DNA of 64,000 bases. It comes from Pyropia yezoensis. Taxonomy: Eukaryota; Rhodophyta; Bangiophyceae; Bangiales; Bangiaceae. Location of the stretch: positions 31,720,894 to 31,784,893 of the forward strand of contig CM020618.1 in assembly GCA_009829735.1 (NCBI GenBank), given 5' to 3'. The position numbers and the translations under genes were made by a program. Below the pieces are notes generated by a model. That model ran no database searches and was not told the DNA's origin. It was given only the letters and a program-made list of their open reading frames with translations. How positions within the stretch are numbered: the first letter of the stretch is position 1; every line of letters begins with the position of its first letter. Positions 50,649 through 61,159 of the stretch are shown here, one piece after another.

Positions 50649-52838
50649 TTACTCGTTTCCCGCCCTTGGTAGGGTGCTGTCCGCCGGGACATCCGGCTGA
50701 GGAGGTGCCCCCTCGACGGCCAGTACTCCACCTGGAGCTGGCTGCCTACCCGGTGCGGGTCCGGGTGCTCGGGGGGGATACCCCCCGGTGGATGCCTTGC
50801 GTTGCGCCGCTGCCCGCCGAGACTCCTCGGGGATGAGTGGGCAGGAAGACACCCAGTGCTGGGGATCCCCACACAACATACATCCGGACGTGCCGGTCCC
50901 CCCTTGAGGTCGCATCGGGGTAGCCCCGTAGCTACGGTTGCCTCCCTCGGGCGCCCGAGTGCCTGCTCCCTGGTAGGCCTTGGGTCCTTGGTTCAACCGG
51001 AACATGGACTCCCCCAACCGGTTGGGTCGGCCCGCAATCTGCGGAGGTGCCTCCGTGCGCACCGCCCATGTTGGCAAGGGTTGGTGAGGGTTACCCGTCA
51101 CCGGGGAGTACCCCGTAGTCCGCACATACGGGACGCGCCGTCCCGTTCCTTCGTTGACCTGGAACTGGGTTCCAGCCGGGGCGATGTACGCTACCGTACC
51201 ATGTTCATCAATCACCGGCGTCGCCGGTAGCAACAGGTGGCCCTGTTGGTCGACTAGAGGGTCACCCTCACCAATAGGGGTATGTTCGGTCGCCACCAGT
51301 ACTGGTGCGGCCTTACGTTCCACCTTCTCTTGCCTCGGTACCGGGGTAAGACTGGGCTTGCCTCCCTCACCCTTGGGCTTCGGGGCCAAGGCACACTCCG
51401 GGTGTAGAACCCGGTAGGCGTCCCCTAGGGACTTGCACATATGCATCAGTCGACTGAAGTTCGTCCGTGCCGTGTTGGCGCCCCGTGCGGATATCCGCAC
51501 GTAGTTGGGTACTCCTGCGAACAGGATGGCCCGTAGCTCCCCTTCTCCGAGGAGCTTCCCCAGCTCGTAGTCGAGCTCTTGGATCCGGCGTCCAAACATC
51601 TCCTCATCCTCCCAGGACTGGGCGGTGGCAGTGCGAAGGGCCCGATAGTGGTCCTCGCACTTGTCCTCACTGAGGTAGCTGCTCAGCAGCTCCTTCAATA
51701 TCCCACGGTAATCCATGGGGGTGGCCGCGACCCTCATTCCCGGCATCGGGGATGCCTGGCGAAGAATGCCTCGCACCCGTTCATCAACAAAGAACGGGAG
51801 GATCTCCAGGGCCAGCCCCTCGTTAACGAGCGCCTTGTCTGCGGCTGCCTTGAAGCTAGTGAAGAAGCCGATGACTGCCAACGGGCGTCCGTTCGGCCCC
51901 CCGAACATAGGGACTCCCTTCATAAGGGTCTGCATAGAGCGGATCGCCCGATGCGACGTATTACGCATCGATTCCGATACGGTGGTAGAGCGGTCCTCCA
52001 AACGATAACGTTCCGGAGTAAGAACCGACCGGAAGACCTCGTTGACGATCTCCGTGTCAGCGTCCTGGATATCCAGTCGCTTAGCCAGTTGATGAGCGAA
52101 CTCATCGGACTCCATCCGCTTCAGTAGGCTCGCAGTTACCTGCGCGGTCATAGCTTCCACCACTGAAGATGGTACTTCAGGCGTCGGCACCTCGGGAACC
52201 CGAGTTGCCGGGCCTCCTTCGTCGTGGGGGTACTGCGAGAGGGTACCCCCTCCCCCCATAACCGACTCTCCCCCGGCGTACGTATCTGCCGGGTCGTGTC
52301 CGCGGAGTCCGCTTCGGGTGCTCCGAGCGTATCGCTCCGTGTGACTCCGTTCCAACTCTGCCGACGAGTCGGACCCATACCCCATTGTGTCCGGGGGTTG
52401 TCCAGGAGTAGCAACACCGGGGTTGACCCTGGTGGACTCCGAAAGTAGTCCGGCCGGTTCGAACCGTACCGGTGTGGGAGGAACACGACGGGGTCCCGTC
52501 GTGTGCCGTGTTGACATCAACACTGCCATTGCGTCCTCCGTCCGATCTTGACGGGCGTCGAGCCCGGAAAACCGGGCCTCGATGCGGGCCAATGATGCCA
52601 TCAGGGAATCCCCTGGTGAAGGAGGCGGCGGAGTGAGGTCGGTCGACGACAGTTGAGGCGGGCCCCCGCCTCCTGCCGTCCGAGCCGTGCCAAACGTCGA
52701 TCCGGCACCGGAAAGCATTGGCGTCTCAATGTTATCGATCGGGTTCCCGATCCCGGTTCCCGTAGTCACCTCCGGGGTCGGCGTCGACGCCGATCCGTCA
52801 TCTTGAACGTTCCCCGTCTCTTGGGTAGACATGGTCAC
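50649..52838 (-). CDS. gag: E1a gag (729 aa)
   Basis: Same organisation as E1c gag; CCHC knuckle at 50881-50840. The few substitutions lie mostly in the Pro-rich flanks. The ATG is about 200 bases inside the 5' LTR, leaving a leader that includes the primer-binding site. Confidence 0.9.
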   Translation of the reverse strand: MTMSTQETGNVQDDGSASTPTPEVTTGTGIGNPIDNIETPMLSGAGSTFGTARTAGGGGPPQLSSTDLTPPPPSPGDSLMASLARIEARFSGLDARQDRTEDAMAVLMSTRHTTGPRRVPPTPVRFEPAGLLSESTRVNPGVATPGQPPDTMGYGSDSSAELERSHTERYARSTRSGLRGHDPADTYAGGESVMGGGGTLSQYPHDEGGPATRVPEVPTPEVPSSVVEAMTAQVTASLLKRMESDEFAHQLAKRLDIQDADTEIVNEVFRSVLTPERYRLEDRSTTVSESMRNTSHRAIRSMQTLMKGVPMFGGPNGRPLAVIGFFTSFKAAADKALVNEGLALEILPFFVDERVRGILRQASPMPGMRVAATPMDYRGILKELLSSYLSEDKCEDHYRALRTATAQSWEDEEMFGRRIQELDYELGKLLGEGELRAILFAGVPNYVRISARGANTARTNFSRLMHMCKSLGDAYRVLHPECALAPKPKGEGGKPSLTPVPRQEKVERKAAPVLVATEHTPIGEGDPLVDQQGHLLLPATPVIDEHGTVAYIAPAGTQFQVNEGTGRRVPYVRTTGYSPVTGNPHQPLPTWAVRTEAPPQIAGRPNRLGESMFRLNQGPKAYQGAGTRAPEGGNRSYGATPMRPQGGTGTSGCMLCGDPQHWVSSCPLIPEESRRAAAQRKASTGGYPPRAPGPAPGRQPAPGGVLAVEGAPPQPDVPADSTLPRAGNE

Positions 52839-53036
52839 AAATAGTCAACCGACGTATCAATCACCACGAACAAGAGAGCGAGGGGGTAGATTGGGGAGAG
52901 TACAGTAGATCACAGTCAAAGGTAAAAACTCAACACAATCGATCAGGTCGCAACACCACGAGTACAAGAAAAGGACCGGATCCCTATCCGTGTGCCAGGG
53001 CCGAAGACGGCGTCACCACAAGGGTGACGGAAACCC

Positions 53037-53055
53037 GTCCCCTGCTGCTCCACCA
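53037..53055 (-). other. Primer-binding site of E1a
   Basis: The 19-mer shared with E1b, E1c and E2-2, one base inside LTR5. Confidence 0.7.
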
Positions 53056-53056
53056 A

Positions 53057-53419
53057 TGTAGCACAATAGGAATCCGTCGCACGTCCACTCTCAGGGAACA
53101 CTCACCAAGGGGGATCGGCACCAACGTCACCGGGAGGCCAAGGTTGCTGTCCTTGGAGCGCAAGCCACGGGACCAAGATGGGAGCCCAAATGGGAGGGGT
53201 TTGTTGTTCTACCTTGGCCGGCGGTGGATTCGCCACCGGCCCCCTCGTTATAAACCCTCGGAGACACTACTAACTACCCTCCACCCGAAGATGCAAGTCC
53301 CTCTGGTCATACGTAACTTATAGATACCGTGACCAGCTCGGACTCTCAAATTGGAAGTTAAGGATTAGAAGTAGCCCCCCTAATATTAGGGTCACAATAC
53401 GGACAACCATATTGCTACA
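53057..53419 (-). repeat. E1 LTR5 (5' LTR of E1a)
   Basis: 363 bp, TG..CA ends, followed on the plus side by the target duplication CACCC. Confidence 0.9.
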
Positions 53420-54410
53420 CACCCTCCATGTTCACATGGGGTCGAGGAGAGGCGGCCGACTTCGTTTGTTGCTTCTCCTTTCCGGACTTCGGGTCGCTAC
53501 TTGCGCCCGCGTTGAGGGTGACCGCTACTACCGGTCCCTCGTGTTGGTCGATATAGCCGAACTTGGCTCCCGACTTGAAGTACTTGGGCGTCGGGCTCAG
53601 GTTCATCACCTGGATCCTCCACGGGACTCCGGCTTTGGAGTCCATCGTGCCAAGGGCAACATGCACTTGGTGCTTGCGAGCAAGACGGGGGTGAGGGTGC
53701 ACCAACCCGTTCCCCGTAAAATCAGTTACAACATCAACGTGCGCCACCGAGTTGGGGGACAACGTGACTTTGCGGGCTAAACGCAGGGTAGCAGTAAACC
53801 CTTCCCTCACAGAGCAAACAGGCTTCGACTGTGAGACTGTCACAGGAGCCACAGACTTTCCCTTACCAAGGATGGGAATAGTCTCCCCATTCATCAACTT
53901 GACCCAGTACTCAGGGCCACAAATCAAAGGCACTTGTGTAACAACATAAGGGGTACCCAGAAGCAGGGGTACCGATATATTCTCAACTACGCCATAGGTC
54001 ACGTCGACCTCATGGGTCCCCAACCTAGTTGGTAGGGTCACGGCACCAACGATGGGAAGTACCCCACCATTGATATCAATCATATGGTCAGCTTTGGACC
54101 TCCAGCGTTGGAGCTTCACCTCCTTTGGTAATAGCGACTTGTGTATCAAGGAGGCTCCTGACCCGGTATCAAGTACGATACGGGTACAGCATGCACGGCC
54201 GGGGGCAAGTTGCACCCGTCCAGCCACCTGGAAGTTCTCACCCGTCAGCACCGCGATGACCCGACGTGGGTTTACGTTCTTGGGGAGTCCTACCCGAGGT
54301 GGGCGGACTCCCTTAGGTCGCCGCAGTATCCGGCACGGTTGGTTCGTCCTCCTGGCCCACTTGGCCGAGGCTGCCGTTGTGAGCTTCGGACGACCAGCCC
54401 CAACGGTCAT
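53420..54410 (-). pseudogene. pol: E2-2 pol N-terminal part: aspartic protease, cut by E1a
   Basis: The ATG at 54410 overlaps the gag stop as ATGA. A basic N-terminus precedes the protease motif VLDTGSGASLI (DTGSG at 54170-54156) and the later LLLGTPYV strand, as expected for a Ty3/gypsy protease. The frame is cut at 53420 by the E1a insertion and continues at 42620. This is the only place in the window where the E2 protease is present. Confidence 0.88.
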
Positions 54411-56377
54411 TCGTTTCCCGCCGACTTGGCGTCCGAATCTGAGGGCGGGGAGGAAAACGACGAGTCCGAGGACGACGTGTCCGCCTCCTCCGCCGAGGGT
54501 GTGGCGACCGCAACGACCGGTCGAGACCCACCCTCGCGGCGTGAACGTACTTCGTTCGTAGCCGACTTTTTACTCGCATTCCTAACAAGTTGTTGGATGC
54601 GTTTACTCAACTTGGGGCAATCATATGCCCAGTGACCATCGGAGTTGCAGTTCCAACACCGATGGTCCGGTCCGGGAGGGGTCTTCCCAACTGGGGAAGA
54701 CGAAGGGATACCCTGGGAAGTTCCCACGGCAGCTACCACCCTCTCCTTGCGGATTCCGCGTGCCTCTCTCAACTCTCTGGCCTGGCGCGCCTCCTCCCGT
54801 TCCTTGGCCAACTCGGCCTGACGCTCCTGGCGTTGTTCCTCCCGCAACTTGCGGTAGGCCTCGCCTCTGCGATAGGCGAACCTGGCCAACTCGGCCAGGG
54901 TCGCCCGGGTAGTGTTATGCTCCCGGGTCTCCATCCGGACTGACCAATGGAGTCCCTCCACAAACCGACTCTTCACCACAGCTTGTGGATGAAGAAACCC
55001 ACAAAGATTGTTGAGCTTACGGACTCGCTCCGCAAAGGACAACTCGTCCTCCGCCTCTTCCTGATGGGCTTGCGTAAGCTCCTCGACTTGAGAAGCCAAC
55101 GCTGCCTCATCAACCATGGCTCTCAACAACCAGTTGACGAGCTCCAAATAGGACGTCACCTCCCCAGCGCCTCCACTTGAGGAGCTGGGCATGACGGACA
55201 TAAGTTCTGTCCGTAGGTCGCCCTTCGTAAACTCCTGTAGCATGTAAAAAGCCATGCCTTCACTTATGGCATTGTCGTCACAGGCTTTTTTGAAACGACG
55301 TAGGAACTCAAAGACACGGAGGGGGGGAGTTCCGTCCCACTCCGCTTTGTGCCCAAAAGAATGAAGTGCATTCTTCTTGGCACGGCCCATGGCTCGGGCC
55401 TGGTCAGGACCATACGCCACCGACTTGTTGTGGAGGGCGTAGGTCTCACAGTCAAAGATCCTCTGGTAGACCGGGTTGGCTACCTGGATCTTGGGCGGCA
55501 CCTCACGTTGAGGGAACAGCCGCTGTGGCACTGGGGTAAGTTCACTCTCAGTGCCTGTAGTCCGGCGCGGCGCGCTTGGTGTAGCCGCCGGCGTTTCCGG
55601 GGGGAACTCCCCCGTGAAGGGCGTACGCCCCACTGAGTATGGTGTGGCTCCCTCGTTGGGAGTCACAGGTGTCGCCTCCAGTTCGGGGCGACCAGAAATA
55701 GGCGTAAGGGGGGATTCCCCCTGCGCCTGCGGGCTCGAAAGCCCCAATCCGGTCTGGACATTAAGGCCATCTGGCAAACTCGCCACAATCTGATTCAGAA
55801 ATGTATTCGTCATCGTGACCACCAGGTCCGGCAAAGTCTGCCGCAACACATTGGTCGCCTCCCGACGGACAGTTTCCGCGAGGAAAGGATTGACGACTCC
55901 AGTTGAGTCTCGGTCCGCCTCCGGGAGTCCACCTGAGGGGTAACCACGTTCCTCAGGGGTCTCAACCGGGGGCATGGGCGCGAGCCCATCGCCGACCAAC
56001 GGAGGTCCACCGTCCTCCGAAAGCCTAGTTGGCGACGACTCCAAGCCAAAGTTGGCTCCAACCCGAGTGGAACCCGCGGGGACAGTCCTGTCACCTGGGG
56101 ACGTTCCCGTTGAGTATACCACGCGGTGGCCAGACTTCGGCCCACCCACATCAGAAGTGTCACCCGAGTGAACTCCCGACTGAGTCGGGGTGGCCTGTTG
56201 CCCGCCCGTACTTCCAGTCCTGCTGGCTTGAGGGACCTCTAGTCCCTCTGCGACCCCAGGTAAACCCACCTGTGTCTCACCAGTATGCAAAGGCACTGAA
56301 GTACGTGCGTCACCCGTGTACTCCCCGGACGACGGGGGGCCCGAGCTAGCCATGTTGGCTGACGATCCGTATGACAC
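54407..56377 (-). CDS. gag: E2-2 gag (656 aa)
   Basis: The N-terminus is Gly/Pro/Thr-rich. A capsid-like region lies at about residues 300-500 (WDGTPPLRVFEFLRRFKKAC, ELSFAERVRKLNNLCGF). A Glu/Arg-rich helix follows, then a CCHC knuckle CWNCNSDGHWAYDC at residues 574-587 (54658-54617) and an acidic Ser-rich tail. It ends TGA overlapping the pol ATG. No break seen. Confidence 0.9.
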   Translation of the reverse strand: MSYGSSANMASSGPPSSGEYTGDARTSVPLHTGETQVGLPGVAEGLEVPQASRTGSTGGQQATPTQSGVHSGDTSDVGGPKSGHRVVYSTGTSPGDRTVPAGSTRVGANFGLESSPTRLSEDGGPPLVGDGLAPMPPVETPEERGYPSGGLPEADRDSTGVVNPFLAETVRREATNVLRQTLPDLVVTMTNTFLNQIVASLPDGLNVQTGLGLSSPQAQGESPLTPISGRPELEATPVTPNEGATPYSVGRTPFTGEFPPETPAATPSAPRRTTGTESELTPVPQRLFPQREVPPKIQVANPVYQRIFDCETYALHNKSVAYGPDQARAMGRAKKNALHSFGHKAEWDGTPPLRVFEFLRRFKKACDDNAISEGMAFYMLQEFTKGDLRTELMSVMPSSSSGGAGEVTSYLELVNWLLRAMVDEAALASQVEELTQAHQEEAEDELSFAERVRKLNNLCGFLHPQAVVKSRFVEGLHWSVRMETREHNTTRATLAELARFAYRRGEAYRKLREEQRQERQAELAKEREEARQARELREARGIRKERVVAAVGTSQGIPSSSPVGKTPPGPDHRCWNCNSDGHWAYDCPKLSKRIQQLVRNASKKSATNEVRSRREGGSRPVVAVATPSAEEADTSSSDSSFSSPPSDSDAKSAGNE

Positions 56378-56451
56378 GGTCCAAGACCACCGTTCCTCTG
56401 AGACAGAGGGCCCCCGACACCCGGGTGCACCCGGAGGTAAAGTTTACCTCT

Positions 56452-56470
56452 GTCCCCTGCTGCTCCACCA
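56452..56470 (-). other. Primer-binding site of E2-2
   Basis: The same 19-mer as in family E1, two bases inside the 5' LTR. Confidence 0.7.
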
Positions 56471-56472
56471 AA

Positions 56473-56941
56473 TGTGGCAAAAACCACAAGCACACACGGC
56501 ACCCAATTTGGGGCGGTGTGCTAGGGCTGCCTCCCGTGTCCGGGGAACCGGAAGAAGTGCAAGTCGCACACACTCTGTCCCTGTTGTGGGGCAAACCCCC
56601 CACGGACAAACAAGAGGATGGTGTGTGGTCCAACAGTTTCTTGGTCGGGACGGGGACGCAGGGCCAAGCCCCGCTGTCCCTCCCCTTATCCCCCCAGGGT
56701 CCCCTCAGAATCTCGCCACTCAGAATCTCCCACCCCAGCACCTGCCCACCGGGCCACACGAAAATTCAAGACGATAAATGCAGAAAACCCTCAAATCCAA
56801 GTTGGATTTACTACTAAGCTAACTATCCCAAACTTAGGGAATATGGACCCAAATGCAGGGGGAGGAACGGATCAGGCTAGTGGCCTGCCGCCCCTTGCAT
56901 GGCACGTGTTGCCCCCCTACCTGGGGGTCAATACTGCCACA
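56473..56941 (-). repeat. E2-2 right (5') LTR
   Basis: 469 bp, nearly identical to the left LTR. Followed by the target duplication GTTAC at 56942-56946. Confidence 0.9.
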
Positions 56942-59017
56942 GTTACCACCGCCGCCCCCACTGCCGCTGTATGATCCCCAGCCACCGCTACGGGGGGGTC
57001 CTTCGTGGAGACCACCACCGCTGCGACGATCGTCGTTCGCGGGGCCGTACGCGGGGCCGTACGCGGGGCCGTACGTGCGGCCGTGACCACGAGCACCACT
57101 GCCGCCGTGGCCGCCGGTGTTGTCATAGCCGCCGCCCCAACAACTGCCGCCGGCAAAGGTGAGTCCTGCGTGGAGACCACCACCACCACCGCTGCCGCCG
57201 TGGCCACCGGCGTTGTCGTGATCGGCGTGGTACCCCCCGGCGTTGTTGCAGTCGTCGGCGTAGCCGCGGCCACCACTGCCGCCGTTAGCGCCGGCATTGA
57301 GGCGCTCGTCGCGGTAGCCACCACTGTCGCATCCACCGTCGCCGCGGCCGCCAGTGTTGTCGTAGCCGCCAACCCTCCAACCGTCGCCGCGGCCGCCGGT
57401 GTTGTCGTACCCGCCGCCCCCCCACCCACTGCCGCGGCCGCCGGTGGTGTCGTAGCCGCCGCCCTCCCAACCACAGCCGCGGACATTGTGGTGCTCGTTG
57501 CGGTAGCCACCACCGTCACCACCACCGTCGCCGCGGCCGCCGGTGTTGTCGTAGCCGCCGCCCCCCCAACCACTGCCGCCGGCATCGTGGCGCTCGTCGC
57601 AGTAGCCACCACCGTCACCACCACCGTCGCCGCGGCCGCCGGTGTTGTCGTAGCCGCCGCCCCCCCAACCACTGCCGCCGGCATTGTGGCGCTCGTCGCG
57701 GTAGCCACCCCCGTCGCCCCCACCGTCGCCACCACCGTGGGCACAATGCGGGCGGCCGCGGCCGCCGGTGTTGTCGTAGCTGCCGCCCCCCCAACCACTG
57801 CCGCGGACATTGTGGCGCTCGTCGGGGTAGCCACCACCGCCTCCACCGTCGCCGCGGCCGCCGGCATTGTGGCGCTCGTCGCGGTAGCCACCACCGTCGC
57901 TGCCACCACCGCCCCCACCGTCGCCGCGGCCGCCGGAATTGTGGCGCTCGTCACGATAGCCACCACCGCCGCCACCACCACCGCCCCCACCGTCGCCGTA
58001 GCCGCCGGCATTGTGGCGCTCGTCGCGGTATCCACCACCGTTGCCACCACCGTCGCCGTCGCCGCCCTCTCGTCTGCCCTCTGCGTAACCACCGCCGCTC
58101 ATATCGTTGTCGTACCGGCCAGGAGATCGCGCCCGGCCGGACTGGCCGCCGCTGTCGTAGTCATATGAGCCACACCCATGGTGGCCACCAAAGCGGTCAT
58201 CTTGCGGGGCGGCACGGTGCCGCGCTTCGTTGGCGTCGTCAAGGGGCCGGTCGGGTGACGGAAAACGCTTCCGCTGGTACTGCTGCTGATGTTGCCCGTG
58301 TTGCCCGTGCTGTCCGTCGTCCTTCGACACCCGGACCGGCTGCTCGTGCTGTTGCTCCTGAGTCGGCACGTACGCTCCCATAATTGGCGCTGGGGGCGAC
58401 GTCGTGCCGGACACGGCGGCTGCTGCGACCGACGCCGTAGACTCGAACGGCGGAGCCTCTGCTGCCCAAACCGGCGCAATGTCCGGTGTCGACGGTGACG
58501 CGCTTCCATCATCACTAGCCGCCTCGTCGGTAACTACTGCCGTCGTTGGCAGTGGCACTCCCACCGCCACCGTGTTGCTGCCACCGACGGCAGTCGCCGT
58601 TGCCTTGTCGGCTCGCGGCCACGGCGCACTCGCCGGCCCTACCGCCACCGCCGCCACCGTCGGGAAGATAGGGGCGGCCCACGCCGCGGTTCGGGACGCC
58701 GATGCGGTAGGTACCGACGTCGCCGCAGCCAATGTGGGCGGTTTGGCCGGCGCCGCCTCATCGGCGGGCTCCGCCACCGCCGCCGCAGCCGGCTCCGCCG
58801 CGCCTGAGGTGCCCGGCCCCGCGACGGCCATTGTGCGGGCCACAGTGGTCACCGTCTTGTCTTCCCCGCCCGAGGCGAACGCTCTCGCCGTGACAGTGCC
58901 GCCGGCCGCAGTGGTGACGGCCGCCGGCACGGCCTCCGACCTTGCGGCCTCTGTCGATGCAGAGGGCGGCAGCGAGTCCTGCGCCGTGGCAAAGGCGGAC
59001 GTTGGCGCCCCCATCAT
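56942..59017 (-). pseudogene. Middle part of the split host gene: Ala/Pro-rich then RGG-like Gly repeats
   Basis: The frame begins near 59017, where ATGATG overlaps the stop of the upstream frame as ATGATGG. Residues 1-270 are Ala/Thr/Pro-rich, then Gln/His-rich, then Arg/Asp-rich. From about 58060 to 56990 it is built of repeats such as GGYRDERHNAGG and GWGGGGYDNTGGRGDGG, resembling RGG/Tyr-Gly low-complexity RNA-binding regions. At 56942 the frame is cut by E2-2 after an Asn codon and resumes in the same frame at 36754. It may be an independent gene or the second part of the frame 61596-59014; a small intron or a one-base slip near 59030 would join them. Confidence 0.5.
56990..58060 (-). 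repeat. Coding tandem repeats (Gly/Tyr/Asp/Arg)
   Basis: Blocks of about 100-110 bp encode RDERHNAGG, SGWGGGGYDNTGGRGDGG and GGGGY units, with variable numbers of GGN triplets. Repetition at both DNA and protein level indicates expansion by slippage or unequal exchange. Confidence 0.8.
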
Positions 59018-61121
59018 TGCCCCATTACCGCCCTCGCAGCACCTGCGTGACCCGATGCGCGCATGGCGGTGAAAGCCCCGTGACCGCTTGTGGCGGCCAG
59101 AGTGTCCGCCGCTGCCGCCGCCACCGAGGCGGGCGGACCCGCCCGGTTTGTGTCGGCGGCGACGGGTGCTGTGGCGGCCGCCGCCGTCGCCGCGGCCGAG
59201 CTGTTGTGCCCCACCGCGGCCGAGGCCACGGCGGCGACCACTCCCGCCGCGTAAACGTTGCGTGCTGCGACCTGCGCCCAACGGCTCGCCGTATGTGGTG
59301 CGGCGGCCGGCTTCTCAGCAGCAGCAGAATCAGGTAGTGTGGCCGCCGCCGGCTCCACGTTTGCCGTTGCCCATATGGATGCCGAGTCGGCCCCTTTTGC
59401 CACGGCCTCTTTGTTGGGCGACACCGCTGCAACCGCCACCGCGTCCGACTCAGACGGAGGCATCTGGGCTTTGGCCGAGGCCGCCGCCGCCTTCGCCGAA
59501 TCAAGCACCGTCGCCGCAGGCGCGTCTGCCACAGACACCGCCAAGCCCGCAGCCGGCTCACAAGGTCCCACCGCCGGCGCAGTCAGTCCCGCTCCCGCCG
59601 TAGCAGCCGTGTCGGTGGCCAGCGCCACACGCGCCGCCGGATCAGGCGGTCCCGCCAAGCCCGTGGCGTTTGCCGACGTCCTCGCCGCGCCCGACTCGCG
59701 CGGAGGCGCTGGAGCGGCGTCTGCGGCCGCGACCGGCACCACCGGCTGTTGCGCTGCTGCTAATACAGCCGGTCCTGGGTCTACGCTCCCTTGCACTGCG
59801 GCAACGGGTTGTTCCGTCGTGGGGGCAGCCGCGACTGCCATCGGCGGGGTGTACCCCGCGTCGGGCGCCGGCGGCCCAGCCGCGGGCGCTGTCGGTCGCA
59901 CTGTCATTCGCATAGCTGCGCACGCTCGCGTCAGCTCGCGTCGGCGGCGGCGTTTGCTGGGTCGCTTCGCCGACCGGTGCGTGGCTGCCGCTGCCGCCTC
60001 TGCCGATCCCGCCTCCACGCTCCCAGGCGCGTCCGAAACTAGCGCCATGGGAGCGTGCACGTCTGACAGCGACGCTGACAACCCGGCGGCGGACACGGCC
60101 GGTCCCACTGTGGCCCTCGTGGCGTCGTCGGCCCCAGTGTGGTCACGGGGGCGCTTGCACCCGGGAGTCTCCGACCCGTGCTCAGTTCTGGCATCTGCCG
60201 GGCCCCCCGCCTCCTCGCATGCGTGTACACCGGCCGCAGCGGCCGCCGCGAGAGTCGTGCCGCCAGCCAACGGCGCCGCCGCCGCCGCCGCCGCCGCCGG
60301 CACCGCCGGCACCGCCGCCGCCGGCACCGCCGCCGCCCCTGCCCCTGCCGTGGCCGCCGCCGCTACTAGATCGCCCGACGCCGGCTCCGCTGCTTCGAGA
60401 GTCGTGCCGCCAGCCAGCAGCGCCGGTGGCCGCGACACCGCCGCTGCCGCTGCTCCTGCCGCGGCCGCCGCCGCTGCCAGGTCGCCCGCCGCCGCCGCCG
60501 CCGGCACCGCCGACGCCCCTGCCCCCGCCGCCGACGCCGCCGGCACCGCCGCCGCCGCCGCCCCTGCCGCGGCCGCGGCCGCCGCCGTTGCCAGGTCGCC
60601 CGCCGCCGGCGCTGCTGCTGCGCGTGGCATGCCAGAGGGCGGGGCGTCTGGCGGCGGCGGTGGCGAAAGCGGTCGGACGCCGAGCCGCACCGCTGTGGCC
60701 GCCAACGTCCGCTGGTTTTCCTGCAGGTAGGCGTGCGCCGCCCAGGCGCGCCCGTCTCGAGCGGCATACAGGCGCTGCAGGCGGGCGGCCACGAGCGGCA
60801 GGCTGCGCTCCACCCACGCGCGTCGACGTAGGACGCGCCGCTTGTTTCTCTCCGTCTGGCTCAGCACGTGGCCAGCCTCCCCCGGGGCCGCCTTCTCCGC
60901 CGGCGGTGGCAGGGGCCCCCCCCCCATGGACAGCATGACCCACCGCAGGTCACACTCAATCGCGTTGTAGGCGCGCGTTGGCCGATTGGCGGGTGGCTCC
61001 AGCGGCGGAAAGGCCGCGACCGGCACCGGCAGCACGCCCGCGCCAGCGGCGGGAGCGGCGCCGCTGCCCGCGGCGGCGCCGTCTGCCACGCCCCCTCCGG
61101 GCGCCGGTGCGTCAGCGCCCC

Positions 61122-61159
<38 letters not shown>

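Larger units (their letters stand above)
42621..53419 (-). mobile_element. E1a: complete E1 chromovirus nested in E2-2 pol
   Basis: LTR4 (42621-42983) and LTR5 (53057-53419) enclose gag, pol and the antisense gene, all open. Target duplication CACCC lies at 42616-42620 and 53420-53424. The uninterrupted target (GACACCCTCCATG) is seen in E2-1 at about 17650, which proves the insertion. Confidence 0.93.
36760..56941 (-). mobile_element. E2-2: full-length E2 chromovirus interrupted by E1a
   Basis: The element comprises LTRs at 36760-37229 and 56473-56941, gag 56377-54407, the protease end of pol 54410-53420, the rest of pol 42620-39623, and the antisense gene on plus 37567-39511. The inserted E1a occupies 42621-53419. 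The two LTRs differ at only a handful of positions, so the insertion is young. It split a host gene in frame. Confidence 0.9.

Noticed and set aside
56990-58060. Possible CRISPR-like array
   Set aside because: The repeats are contiguous, of variable length and coding; there are no unique spacers, and the genome is eukaryotic.
57005-60730. Long Ala-rich plus-strand ORFs (387 and 490 codons)
   Set aside because: They are antisense shadows of GCC/GGC-rich minus-strand coding repeats; the minus frame has the better start contexts and continues in frame across the E2-2 insertion.
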